A DNA stretch of 64,000 bases from Xanthostigma xanthostigma (taxonomy: Eukaryota; Arthropoda; Insecta; Raphidioptera; Raphidiidae): assembly GCA_963575645.1 (NCBI GenBank), contig OY754465.1, positions 56,567,901 to 56,631,900 of the forward strand, in the 5' to 3' direction. The notes below the pieces were generated by a model. The model was not told where the DNA came from. It ran no database searches and was given only the letters and a program-made list of their open reading frames with translations. A program made the position numbers and the translations under genes. Position 1 is the stretch's first letter. Each line of letters starts with the position of its first letter. This document shows, one piece after another, positions 11,075-21,381 of this stretch.

Positions 11075-11818
11075 CAGAAATTGAAAAGTCGTTGAACTTC
11101 GACTGAAACGTTCAAGTTCACAAGTTTCTCTGTATATTGAAATAGGATTGAAGTAAGTGTAAGTACCTTTTATTTTCGTATAGATAATTAAACCGCCTTT
11201 CGTATAATTATATATAAAAAACGTGTTTACTGTTGATCTACAAATGCGATAAAGATAAATTAAGACAATCAATTAATGACTAAACGTTGATGAAGGTTTT
11301 GTTAATTGATACTTGATGTGTGTTTGAGGGAGCTGTGAAGAGTGCAGATCGGGGGCAGGGCGCCCAAGCCACACTGCACCGGTGGCGCTGTACAACGTCT
11401 CTCTAATTAGTGCCTCGCGTGTTGTATTATACCGTATCATTAGCCCTTTCATCAAAGCTTCGCGGTTGACTTGTTTAACCCTTACTAATAATTCATCTCG
11501 GAGAAATTAATAGCACTTGGATCTCGTCTAACACTTCGCTCTTTCCCCTCGCTCTGTATTCTATTTTCGTTCTTCCGGCGGTATTTTGAATGTCTCGACG
11601 ACCTGACCTTTTATTCCACTTCACATGCCTGTCAGTCGGTCAGTCAGTTGGGGTCGATTTTGAACCAATTCCGTTTGACCTATTATTTTGATATTTTCCA
11701 TACTTATGGATCTGAAAAACTCTGTTATTTTACGCTTTTCTGACCCTTTTTTGAAGAAGGTTCAATTTGTTTGTATGTTTCAGTTTAGCTCAAGATATTG
11801 ATTCCGCGCGTTTTCATC
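11075..11818. other. Higher-complexity DNA, no recognised gene
   Basis: The stretch 11280-11660 is less AT-rich and not visibly repeated elsewhere in the window (GGGCGCCCAAGCCACACTGC, CTTCCGGCGGTATTTTG). It could be unique host DNA, but no frame shows a recognisable protein and no splice-bounded exon can be supported. Confidence 0.35.
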
Positions 11819-12632
11819 CTCCGACAAAACATCCCCGACAAAATATCCCGGACAATATATCCTACATTCCTATAACGGACAAAATATCCCCCGACAAAAT
11901 ATCCTATATCAGCGAAACTGGCATAGAATTACTGTATTACTATTTCACTTTGTATACAACCCCGTAATTGGGCTTTTGAATGAAATTTTTTTTTTGTCAT
12001 AAATGGAAAGATCGTATATAAGTTTTATAACAAAACTATTTTTCTTTTTTTTATTTTCGTTATAATTCAAAAGTTATATCAAATTAAAAATACATTTTTG
12101 TACCCAGTTGCGAGAACGCGCCGACATTTCCCGAACATAATGTGACGTCATAATGTTTTAGTCAATACACATGTAGAAGCCATTGATAGTATACTGCGTA
12201 TATACATTTTACCATTATGACGTCACAACTGTCAAAAACAATTTTAGTGCGTTTGCAGTCATGTGATTTTTTTAAATATTTTATCAATTTTAAATTGCTT
12301 ATAATTAATTTAAAAAAAGTTTTTTGAAAGTTTTTTGCATCGATTATCAATGTTATTTATAATAAAGTTTTAAAATACAATAAAAAAATCGATAATTATT
12401 TTTTTTTTCAAAAGCCTAATTGTTTTTTAAAGAACTCTCCCCAAACGCCCGCCCATTTTCACTGGGCAAAAAAAACGCCATCATATCGACAGGACACTGT
12501 AATTGTTTTTTAAAGATCTCCCTCCACAAACGGAGGTTAATATTTCGTCAGGGGATATTTTGCCCGTAGGATATTTAGTCAAGATGATATTTTGTTGGGG
12601 GATTTTACGTCGGAGGATATTTTGTCGGGGGA
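11819..12632. mobile_element. Element with minisatellite inverted repeats, split by MITE-2
   Basis: The left end is four to five copies of CCGACAAAATATCC at 11819-11906. The right end (about 12545-12632) has the same unit in inverse form (GGATATTTTGTCGGGG). The two sides together look like terminal inverted repeats made of a short tandem unit. A MITE-2 copy (11966-12421) is inserted between them. No target duplication was found. Confidence 0.6.
11966..12421. mobile_element. MITE-2, copy 1
   Basis: Terminal inverted repeat AATTRGGCTTTTGAA at both ends, about 456 bases, shared with copies at 25942 and 42336. The core has palindromic arms with GTATACTGCGTATATACA and two TGACGTCA octamers (about 12143 and 12218) in the opposite arms. 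A minus-strand frame in the arm is repeated in the other copies but has no protein features. The target duplication is unclear because AATT lies inside the repeat. Confidence 0.8.
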
Positions 12633-13173
12633 TCAAGACGCACATTACCCTAGAGATTATAGGGATGAGTAATAGACGAATCATTCAATAAAGTCACATA
12701 AACGATTACGAGACAATCTTTGCTCATAAGCCCCTGTATTCATATTATTATTATGAATTGTTCTGTCATGTTATATTGTTATGTTTTCGCTTCATTACAA
12801 GTGCAACATTAAATAATAAAAAATTACCAGCTTAATGAAAGACAATGAATGAACTCGTGATACGGCGACTTATTTTATGAATGGGATGACGCTCTGCATA
12901 CAGCGTATTTAATACGAAGACGAAGGGGAATGGACGGGACTACGCTATATCCCGGGAAGAGTTTATGAATGAAATTGAACTCGTGCAAGATTGTGTTTAA
13001 ATGGACCAGGCAGTTGTTAGAATATAATATCAAACATACGACGAATTAAATTATATCATGGTATGTTTTAAAATCCAGTAAAACATTTATGTTCCCGGCC
13101 TTAAAAATTATTACATGTATTTTGCCAATTCATATATCCATTTACTTAGCGGTGGCTTGAGAAGGGAGCAATT
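12633..13173. other. No recognised feature
   Basis: AT-rich sequence without a convincing frame or a repeat that recurs in the window. Confidence 0.35.
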
Positions 13174-13311
13174 GGTCAAAAATTTCTGCTGCCCGAATTG
13201 AAACAAATAAAAACATATGAAAAATTTACAAGTAACTTAAAAACATTTCTTTTAAGTAAAACCAGGTCAACGAATTTGTCACATAATGTAACATACTGCT
13301 ATAAATTATAA
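13174..13311 (+). pseudogene. LINE reverse-transcriptase C-terminus (remnant)
   Basis: The frame ending at the stop at 13309-13311 reads LLPELKQIKTYEKFTSNLK followed by TFLLSKTRS. The pattern LPxxLKxIxTYxxFxxxLKxFLL is the usual C-terminal tail of jockey/CR1-like reverse transcriptases. Upstream coding is lost. It is followed by a 3' untranslated segment that ends at about 13424 in ATAAAATTGAATTGAATTG, a short-unit tail typical of LINE insertions. The gene once copied its own RNA into DNA; this is a 5'-truncated dead copy. Confidence 0.7.
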
Positions 13312-13424
13312 TAACAGTCACTATTTTATTTTAAATTTTACTTATCTAATTCTAAGGGTACTATGACGCTTTGTAAATATCTATTTATTTTACAAATAAA
13401 ATTGAATTGAATTGAATTTCCCGG
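13312..13424 (+). mobile_element. LINE 3' untranslated tail
   Basis: AT-rich sequence after the LINE stop, ending in ACAAATAAAATTGAATTGAA repeats. The GAATT units are the likely 3' terminus. No target duplication was identified because the 5' end is decayed. Confidence 0.6.
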
Positions 13425-13779
13425 TCATTTGACTCTAACAGAACCTAAAAACGAAGCACCAGAATTTTTTTTTAAACTTTAACCATTTTTTTACCATCTT
13501 TGACATTTTTTATCCAATTTTTGACAATTTTGACGTCAAATTGCGGAAAAATAACCCGACCAAAATTTCTGCTACTATTTTTCCGTCGAAGTACACATCG
13601 AAAAAAAAACTTTCCATTTTGTTAGATCTGGTTAGGGATCGCTTCTTTTTTTAATTCACGCACGGAAATGGCCCATGAATTTTTTCTGCATTATTTTTCC
13701 GGGAATGTGGAGCACTGAAAGTAAATTATACCGTCAAAACCAAGCGGTTAGGCTGACATTTTTTTTTTAATTTCTCCCC

Positions 13780-13920
13780 TCCTCCTTATCTTAAAATGGG
13801 TCCAGATTCCGCTTATATATCATATAAGAAAAAATGCTCTAAATTACTTAAATAGCTTATATACCAGTCGGCAGAAAGTTGGGACGACGTGGTTTTTTTG
13901 CACGTCAGCTTCCTAACTAA
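13780..13920. repeat. Dispersed repeat H (inverse copy at 52735-52895)
   Basis: Shares CCAGATTCCGCTTATATATC, AAAAAATGCTCTAAATTACT, GGCAGAAAGTTGGGACGAC and CAGCTTCCTAACT with the region at 52735-52895 in inverse orientation. It ends exactly where Helitron A begins (13921). Class unknown. Confidence 0.6.
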
Positions 13921-14448
13921 TCTATACTAATATATAAAGCTGAAGAGTTTGTTTGTTTGTTTGTTTGGTTGAACGCGCTAATCTCAAGAGCTACTGGTTC
14001 AAATTGTTGGATAGCCCATTTATCGAGGAAGGCTATAGGCTATATAAAATCAGGCTACGACCATTAGGAGCGAGCATTAATGAAAAATGTTGCAAAAGGT
14101 ATCTCAAAAATAAGCTTCTATTCAGGTGAAATACACTAACTAAATATACTCATATTAGCGTTGTCAGAATACAACGACGGCTAGCTCAATCGGTAGAGCA
14201 CACGACTGTCAATATCAGGGTCGTGGGTTCGATCCCTACATTGGGCGAATACATTTTTATTTAATTATTAGTTAAAAAAAGTATAAATACTGCTTTTTAT
14301 CGACAAAAACTTTTGAACGGTAACTCCGATCATCATGAAATTTGCACACAACATTAATCTCGGTAAACTAAGATGAATGTGTGTACTCATGTTCCTCCCT
14401 TCCCCATTCGTTCTTTTACACTCGGGTGAAACCGGACGGGATCGCTAG
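13921..14448 (+). mobile_element. Helitron family A, long form with tRNA-like module
   Basis: Starts A|TCTATACTAATATATAAAGC and ends GACGGGATCGCTAG. Runs of GTTTGTTTG follow the start. The interior holds GATAGCCCATTTATCGAGG, the tRNA-like module at 14174-14247, and GGTAACTCCGATCATCATG. The flanking base after CTAG is G rather than the usual T. Non-autonomous. Confidence 0.88.
14174..14247 (+). pseudogene. tRNA-Lys-like module inside Helitron A
   Basis: Reads GGCTAGCTCAATCGGTAGAG (A box), anticodon-loop CTGTCAA (anticodon position GTC), ATATCAGGG, then GTGGGTTCGATCCC (B box) and TTGGGCG. The 3' acceptor strand still resembles tRNA-Lys, but the 5' side (ACGACGG) cannot pair with it. A degraded tRNA-derived unit, likely not processed. 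Confidence 0.78.
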
Positions 14449-15609
14449 GGATAGATATTTGAACTGACTTCTTGATTGGCTGCGAACTAGTTCACTCATA
14501 AAAGCGCTCCTCCGAGCTACCAGTTCGTTCGCGAACTACACAACTCTACTGTACATTGATATTATCAATTGAGGCGCTAATTAACACGGTGGCACCCGAT
14601 CGAGATGGGGCAAGTGGAGCGCGGGGCAAGAGCACTTTGATGGTATAAACTGCATACAGTGCACAGTGTAACGCGGGTGACAATCTTAACAATTGACCTT
14701 ACATCCGGCAGCGACCGAACGCGCTGCCGCACTCCTCCTTTCCCTCTATTCCCTCGGGTGGAGCGTGGCGTTTGTTTACTTACTTACTGATTTCGGTTTG
14801 CCAACAAGGATTTGTACCATGCGTTGCAGCTGTTCGGTATACTGGAAAGGAAAATGAAATTTTTATACGATTATAAAAAAGGGATGTTTGTTCTTCTGTA
14901 CTTCTTTAGCGCGATTAAGAACGTATTTTTAATTTGCATGCAAATAATTTATTGAAATAAATAATAAGTACAGCTATTAGACGCTACGCGCGTGCGTGCA
15001 TGGTCTCTACCATACTCTGTACTTCTCACTCAGTGAACCGATCAATGATTACGATATATCCCTTTACAACCAATGAAACTTTTTTTTTGTTTTTGATTAT
15101 TTAGGGACCAAAGAGTCTAGAATATTAATAAAAAAAAAATGGTGCACCCATGCTGAAATAACCGTTATATCGGTAGCCTTTTCTGCGGGTAACTTCATCC
15201 TGTTAATTTTATTGTTACAGTTTGCGAGCGCGTCGTAATTTTTTTTTCATAACGCACCGAAAGAAATTTGATCTCAAAAATGAAAATCTCTTCATTTTAT
15301 TTTAATTTAGTTTTGTATGTGTGATTTAAAATTGAGATTTTTACAAAACGTCTTTTCAAGATATGCGTAAACAAACTTCAATATGCGACGAGTGACGACA
15401 GGGTTGCCAAGTGTTTGTTTTTCAAATCTCTTGTCCGTGTGTTCTGCTTATTTTTAAGTATATTAAAGCTATTAAAATCAAAATGGTCGTGTTTTTTTGC
15501 ACGTACTGACATAAACCCTCACTCCTCCGGCCGCGGTGTCCGGTTTATTCTTTTTTACAAAGCTGGATGCATATAACGTCAAAATTTTTTTACCAGCATC
15601 TGTCCAAGT
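14449..15609. other. No recognised gene; GC-richer patch at 14470-14830
   Basis: The patch at 14470-14830 (CGCTCCTCCGAGCTACCAG, CATCCGGCAGCGACCGAAC) is richer in GC than its surroundings and not repeated in the window. It may be unique host or promoter-like DNA, but no TATA box with a supported transcript and no coding frame can be shown. Confidence 0.35.
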
Positions 15610-15860
15610 CAAGGGCGTAGATATGGGAGGGTAAAGGTGGTTCTAACACCACAGGATTATAATAATAAAAAAATAAAACTGAAAATAATACGAATACCTA
15701 ACAAAAAAATAAAATTTAGAATACATATTTAAAAAGAATTTGTAAAAGTAGTTTGGGAATGAATATTTTACGTATTCGTGTGTGATATTAGTATAAAACT
15801 TAAAAAAAATATTTTTTTTTTTTGCTTTACCTCCCCCCCAGAAAAAAATCTACGCCCTTA
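15610..15860. mobile_element. hAT-type MITE (family K), copy 1
   Basis: Ends CAAGGGCGTAGATATGGG and the inverse ATCTACGCCCTTA. Flanking 8-mers GTCCAAGT (15602-15609) and GTGCAAGT (15861-15868) agree at 7 of 8 positions, the 8-base duplication of hAT elements. The interior shares AATAATAAAAAAATAAAACTG with the copy at 63573-63835. No coding content. Confidence 0.75.
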
Positions 15861-16437
15861 GTGCAAGTAGGATAGAATATAGCTGGCATTAGAGATTTGA
15901 AGAAAAGGCATTAAAGATATAATGCAAGACAAAAAATCAAAAAACAAGAGTTAAGGACAATTTTTCTCATCTCGTATCGAGATAAAATTGTCGAGATTTC
16001 GTTGCAATCAAGAAAGACACCCCCTCGAAAGTAGTGAGTCAAACATTGTAAAATTGCTAATAAAGCATTTTGTTTCGTGCTGACAAATAAGTGTGCCGTA
16101 ATTATTGTTTTCAATACCTATTTATAATTGTTTAAATTGATAAAATATTGGTACATTATAATTAAATCGTGCCGGATAAAATAATAAAATTAAAATCAGC
16201 TGTTTGACTCGTAATAACGTAAATGAAGTAGGTAAATTGTGACAATAAAATAATAATAAAAAATGTTTATAAATTACACTTAATGGTTGATGAAAAAATA
16301 CACAAAGAAAATTAAAGACGATAACACACTGTTTCCGCTAGAAAAAAAATCATGCTGTTTAACTTGTGACGTAACAATATGTACATACAATGAGCAGGCA
16401 CGGTTTTAGAATTACGTTTTAACCGAAATATATAAAA
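15861..16437. other. No recognised feature
   Basis: AT-rich sequence; the short frames here carry no recognisable motif. Confidence 0.35.
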
Positions 16438-16600
16438 ACTAGCGGCCCGGTTCGGCTTCGCCCGAATTTGTGAATTATCACCGTTTTTGTGTAGGTATGT
16501 TTATTGTATGGAGAAATATTACTTAAAAATGTCGAAATAACTGTCAAAGTAGCTGTTAGCCATGTTTGAACTATATCTGTCTCTGTCAGATACATTATAC
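16438..16600 (-). mobile_element. Helitron-like 3' tip (second family)
   Basis: CTAGCGGCCCGGTTCGGCTTCGCCC on the plus strand is the inverse of a GC hairpin followed by CTAG, a Helitron 3' end. A similar tip lies at 46441. A matching 5' start in the same orientation (ATTAGTATAGAT) occurs at about 18293-18305, so the original element may have spanned 16438-18305 with later insertions inside. That link is inference. Confidence 0.5.
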
Positions 16601-17030
16601 AGGATGTCTCAGAAGTCACGCATTTCCTCGTAGGGATCGAAAGAGAAAATTATTCTGAGACGAAAAGTCCTTAGCCATTGTTTAATCAGACGCATAGATA
16701 ATTAATTATTAATTAATGAAAGTGACCAATCAGGAGCGATTTGATTTGTTTTCCGATTTTATTTGTTTTCCTCCCGACAGTCACTGGATGTTTTTTTAAT
16801 TAATTTTAATTAATTATTCAGAGACGACTGACAACGGAAGACAGTTATCCAAGATACGGGAGAAAAACAAATAAAATCGAACAAATCAAATCGCTCCTGA
16901 TTGGTCACTTTCATTAATTAATAATTAATTATCTATGCGTCTGATTAAAAAATGGCTAAGGACTTTTCGTCTCAGAATAATTTTCTCTTTCGATCCCTAC
17001 GAGGAAGTGCATGAATTCTGGGACATCCGG
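16600..17030. mobile_element. Foldback MITE at a TA site, mariner-like
   Basis: Arms of about 190 bases, starting CAGGATGTCTCAGAAGTCAC and ending with the inverse (GGGACATCCGG), flanked by TA (16598-16599, 17031-17032). The arms include TTAATTAATAATTAATTATC and CAATCAGGAGCGATTTG. The 40-base loop has no coding sequence. TA flanks suggest mariner-type mobilisation. Confidence 0.75.
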
Positions 17031-17247
17031 TATATACAAAATATATTGCAGAAGTCAAATTACGTCAAATTTTCTATATTTTCTATATCTGAAATCTGAA
17101 ATAGGTATATCTGTAGCTAAAAATCTATTGGTTTTTGAGCTATGCACCCATGGACACTTTTTCTTAGTGACCTTTAAACTATAAAATAAAACTATTTTCG
17201 ATCAATTTACCCGATAACCAAATCCCATAAGGTTTGTGCGGAGTCCT

Positions 17248-17955
17248 TACGAATGGGGTGAGGGACATGAGTACGCGCGTTCGTCTTAGTTTACCGAGAT
17301 GAATGCTGTGTCCAAATTTCATGATGATCGCAGTTACCGTTCAAAAGTTTTTGACGGACGGACAAATATTGAGTTACATTTTTCATTGATGCTCCGCTCC
17401 TGTTGGTCGTAGCGTGATATTATATATCTCATATAGCCTTCTTCGATAAATGGACTATCCAACAACATTTTTTTCCATTCGAACCAGTAGTTTCTGAGAT
17501 TAGCGCGTTCGACCAAACAAACAAACTCTTCAGCTTTATATATTATGCCCGGTTTACATTATTCCAGTCCAGCGATCCAGTCCAGTGCTGGACTGGATCG
17601 CTGGACTGGATTCGTTGTCTACATTATTCCAGTCATTTAGAAGCCGTTTTCATTGTGAACACTACAGTGACAATGATTTCAAAAAGAGATCAGTTTCGAA
17701 AATGTTTCAAACGTGCTCAATCACTCTTGCTACAAGAAGTTATTAATGGAATGGCACTGGATTGGCCGTCTACATTATTCCAGTTGCACTGGATTGATCG
17801 CACTGGATTCAAAAGTAGACCGCGAATCCAGTTACTGGACTGGAATGCTTACTGGATCCAGTGCATTCCAGTGAGGGTTTACATTATTCCAGTTGCAATC
17901 CAGCACTGGACTGGATCGCTGGACTGGAATAATTTAAACCGGGCATTAGTATTAG
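17248..17955 (-). mobile_element. Helitron family A, short form, split by Harbinger-like MITE
   Basis: The portion 17248-17545 matches the short Helitron copies (GATGAATGCTGTGTCCAAAT, GTTACCGTTCAAAAG, AACTCTTCAGC). The 3' hairpin end is missing. The 5' end of the Helitron (minus strand) continues at 17946 after an inserted 400-base MITE: TATATTA before the MITE and TTAGTATTAGAT after it rebuild the family end. Confidence 0.75.
17546..17945. mobile_element. Harbinger-like MITE with TTA duplication
   Basis: About 45-base inverted ends, starting TGCCCGGTTTACATTATTCC and ending with the inverse, flanked by TTA at 17543-17545 and 17946-17948. The interior is dense in CTGGA/TCCAG units (for example CCAGCGATCCAGTCCAGTG), so the ends fold strongly. 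The 103-residue frame at 17655-17966 crosses the element and reads these repeats; it is not a gene. It was inserted into the 5' end of a Helitron. Confidence 0.85.
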
Positions 17956-18305
17956 ATAGAAGATAGGTACAAAAAATATAAACAGAAAAAAGTGATGAAA
18001 ACTGAAAATTCACTCTAGGAATCTTTAAAACTGTTCAATTACAGACTAAGTTACGATTTTATTTATTTGAATTAATTGAGCTAACGTCTGTATAATTCAT
18101 TAAAAAAACAACTCTCACAGTATGTGGATTTTGTAATCCGTTACTATATATACAGACACCGGACAACCATACCATATTATACGGGTGTCCAATTTTAAAG
18201 GAACACCTTGAATAACTTTTACAGTTTTCATTATATGGAAAAATGTCCCGAATAAAAGTAAAAAATATTATAAACCAAACCTTCCGCTTTATGTATTAGT
18301 ATAGA

Positions 18306-18928
18306 TATACAGCTAACTAAATCATAATTTGAGGTTATTTTGCGATATTGCGTAAGCTTCGGTCCTGGTGTTATGTGTGTATATAAAATAATAAACCACA
18401 AAAAAAGAGAATTAAATAATTTCCTCTACATCTTATAAATTAACCACAGAGGACATATCGTTGCAGCAGTTGAAACAATTGACTAAATTGTCAAATAAAA
18501 ACATGGAGAAAAAAAAAACTAAATACAAGTCTAAATGCGGATAATTGTAAAAATCGCCCACACTTTAATTAACAGTGTGGTGATGCATGTAACTTAGTGT
18601 TGGAACAACAAAGGGTTTTTTACTGAATTGTTAGAAACATTATATGAAGAAATGTAACACGATACAAACTTTTGTTGCGTAGACGTAGCAATGGCAAAGA
18701 ATGCGAATTTTATTACATGTTCAACTGGCTCTTTTGTATCGTATTTTACTTTCAACATTCATGAAATCCTTAAAAATAGGTATATATTTTTTATGGGTTC
18801 GGATTCAGAATATCGGTGGAGGATGTCTAACGACCTCGCTAGAAATTCCGATTTTTGAAGGACGTCTCGACTTTTATAGTTAAAAAAACAAGCTCCTTCA
18901 AACGGGTTATTAAAAGGCATAAAATAAG
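18306..18928. other. No recognised feature
   Basis: AT-rich. The frame at 18701-18883 has no recognisable motif. Confidence 0.35.
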
Positions 18929-19514
18929 TAGTATCCGACCGAAGTTCGATTTTTGGCCGAAGCCAATTAATCGGCTATTGCCACAACCCTCGGCCGAAGC
19001 CGAAGACTTAAAAATCCTAAGAAATTTAGTTTAAGTTGGCTACAACTGCTACAAGCTACAATTAATAATATAATTAATAAGAAAAATCGCAGGATTGTGG
19101 ACAAAAAGTTATTTATTTAATGTACGACGTTTCGTCTATAGATTTAGACTTTTTCAAGTACTTGAAAAAGTCTAAATCTATAGACGAAACGTTGTACACT
19201 AAATAAATAACTTTTTCAAGTACTTGAAAAAGTCTAAATCTATAGACTAAACGTCGTACACTAAATAAATAACTTTTTGTCCACAATCCTGCGATTATCT
19301 TATTCATTATCTCGATGGACACGATATCTAATACGTATAAAAGGCAATTTTAATCATCGCCACGTCTACCACGCTCTCGCTCATTCGTAACAGTTTGTTC
19401 AATTTCCGCGTTTGTTAGAAGCCTTCGGCTTCGGCCAAAACTTCGGCCCGTTTTTTGCCGAAGGTGGGTTTTTGGGCCGAGGGTGGCCGAAGCCGAAACT
19501 TCGGTCGAACACTG
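18929..19514. mobile_element. hAT-type element (GGCCGAAGCC family) with nested foldback
   Basis: The right end reads inverse CAGTGTTCGACCGAAGTTTC and the left end TAGTATCCGACCGAAGTTC, both followed by GGCCGAAGC repeats. Flanking 8-mers AAAATAAG and AAAATATA agree at 6 of 8. A palindromic repeat at 19091-19308 occupies the middle. No transposase. Confidence 0.65.
19091..19308. repeat. Palindromic repeat with GAAACGT box
   Basis: Three alternating copies of a segment with TCTATAGATTTAGACTTTTTC and its inverse, each preceded by ACGACGTTTCG or the inverse CGAAACGTCG. The ends CAGGATTGTGGACAAAAAG match the inverse at the other side. The arrangement of inverted long-terminal-repeat-like pieces recalls Penelope-like elements; no coding sequence is present. 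Confidence 0.6.
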
Positions 19515-20395
19515 AAAATATAAGCACGTGATCTACCCTGTAAAAGAAATAGTCAAAAAACGTATTTTTAAAATTTATTTTTACTCCGAGTGACTAATAC
19601 GGGTCCATTGTTTTTAGATGCATTATACCACATTGACCTTTAGAGATCATATTTTTTTTAGTTCATTAAGCGTCGCGAACGTTTTAAATTGTTGCATGGC
19701 ATTAATTTCATAATTACTGCACAAAAAACACAGAATGAGCACGCTTTTAAACAGCTTCTTCCATTCATTCATTAACAGCTGTTTCATTCATAAAACCAGC
19801 TGATAATAAGAACTGCAGTACAGAATAATGCTTAGTTACTCACTGTAAATGTACATATAGACGGAGAGCTGGCTACGGAGAAAATGGGTGACTCGGTGCA
19901 GAGCTGAAAATTTGTAGAATAATAGGCGATAGTACAAGTAAGTAGGGAAAAAATTGCCAGAAGGCTAGGCGGAAGATAAAGAACCGTCAGAAGGCGCTAA
20001 TGTTGCGAAAAATCAGTGCACTTCTGGCAATTTCTATACTTTTATTCTGTAATTCAAAACTAGATTATATATTATATATATTATACATTATATTATAGTT
20101 ATAAGGGCATACTGAAAATTCAAACATGATATTATAATAATTCCATTCGACAAATATTCAAAATTATATTAATGTCATTTTGATAGAAATAAAATTAAAT
20201 AAATTCATAAAATTGCGTTGTTATAACAACGTAATTTTATTAATTTATTTAATTTTTTATTAATTTATTTAAATGGTGAGAGCGTCGCCGACCCCGTCGC
20301 ATTGTTACACCCCTCCAAATACATTACAAATCTTGTCAACACATTTCGGGTATGTACCGTTTACCAAAAACTGCTAGGCGATAAATATAATAAAA
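19515..20395. other. No recognised gene
   Basis: AT-rich, with TATATTATATATATTATACA-type runs near 20060. No convincing frame. Confidence 0.35.
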
Positions 20396-20399
20396 ATTC

Positions 20400-20645
20400 A
20401 CCGAGCGGAGTGGCGTAGTGGTGAGAACACTAGACTCGCATTCGGGAGGTATCGGGTTCAAATCCCGGCGGGGGCGGATGTGGCTGGGACTTTTTCCTGC
20501 TGCCTTTCGCCGAGAAACGGTCATTCCTGTACCGGCCATATTGTTGAGGTTTTCCGTGGTTTCCCTCAATAATTCCAGATAAATATCGAGATGGTTCCTT
20601 ATTCAAGGCCACGGCCGATTACCTGTCAAAGTCCTATATGCTCAA
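20400..20645 (+). mobile_element. tRNA-derived SINE
   Basis: The head, 20402-20470, is tRNA-like: A box GTGGCGTAGTGGTGAGAAC, anticodon position CGC in GACTCGCATTCGG, B box GGGTTCAAATCCCGG. It is followed by a tRNA-unrelated body, GTTGAGGTTTTCCGTGGTTTCC, GAGATGGTTCCTTATTCAAG and GCCACGGCCGATTACC, a central block I recognise from SINEs of several invertebrates. The A and B boxes would recruit RNA polymerase III. The 3' tail and target duplication are not clear. Only one copy is in this window. Minus-strand frames here are shadows. Confidence 0.8.
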
Positions 20646-20962
20646 AATTTGCCTACCTTACCCTAATGATCTAAAATTCCTTCATTCGCCCATTGCTATT
20701 AATTAAGTGCGGAAGTTTAAAAAATATAGAAAATAACGGGAAGTGTGATAGAAGGAAAATAGTAACGGTGCGAATGGCGTCTGTTATGATATATAATCGA
20801 GAAATGGACGTTAAACGCATTATTATTATTATTATCTCCGGAATCACTGCACCTATTTGGAAAATTTCATTCACCAGTATTTAGAATGAACCTTCAGGAT
20901 GAACCTAGGGCCTATGTTCATCCTGAGGGTTATATAGCCTATGTCATAGACTATATAATATA

Positions 20963-21292
20963 TTAGCGGTCTCGCCCGGGCTCACCCGGGTGCAAAAGAA
21001 CGAATGGGGGGAGGTACGCACGTTCATCTTAGTTTACCGAGATAAATATTCGATGATCGGAGTTATCGTTCAAAAGTTTTTGTCGGACGGACAAATTTTG
21101 AGTTATATTTTGCAACATTTTTCATTGATGCTCCGCTCCTATTGGTCGTGATATTATATAGCCTATAGCCTTCCTCGATAAATGAGCTATCCAACAAAAA
21201 AAAATCAATTCGAACCAGTAGTTCCTGAAATTAGCGCGTTCAACCAAACATACAAATAAACAAACTCTTCTGCTTTATATATTAGTATAGGT
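20963..21292 (-). mobile_element. Helitron family A, short form
   Basis: The minus-strand 3' end reads GCGAGACCGCTAA|T with the CCCGG/CCGGG hairpin just upstream. The 5' end is altered (ACCTATACTAATATATAAAG). It lacks the tRNA-like module. It faces the copy at 21382, 90 bases away. Confidence 0.82.
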
Positions 21293-21381
21293 ATATTATC
21301 GCGTTAAAAAAAATCGCTTTTCGTGAAGACCAATTTTGCAACGTAAGTCGACGAAAAAACGATGGCAGTCTACAATCTACA

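Noticed and set aside
14174..14247. Functional tRNA gene
   Set aside because: The 5' and 3' acceptor strands do not pair, the anticodon stem has mismatches, and the same unit recurs inside several Helitrons.
17655..17966. 103-codon frame across the Harbinger-like MITE
   Set aside because: It reads the CTGGA repeats of the inverted ends and runs across the element border.
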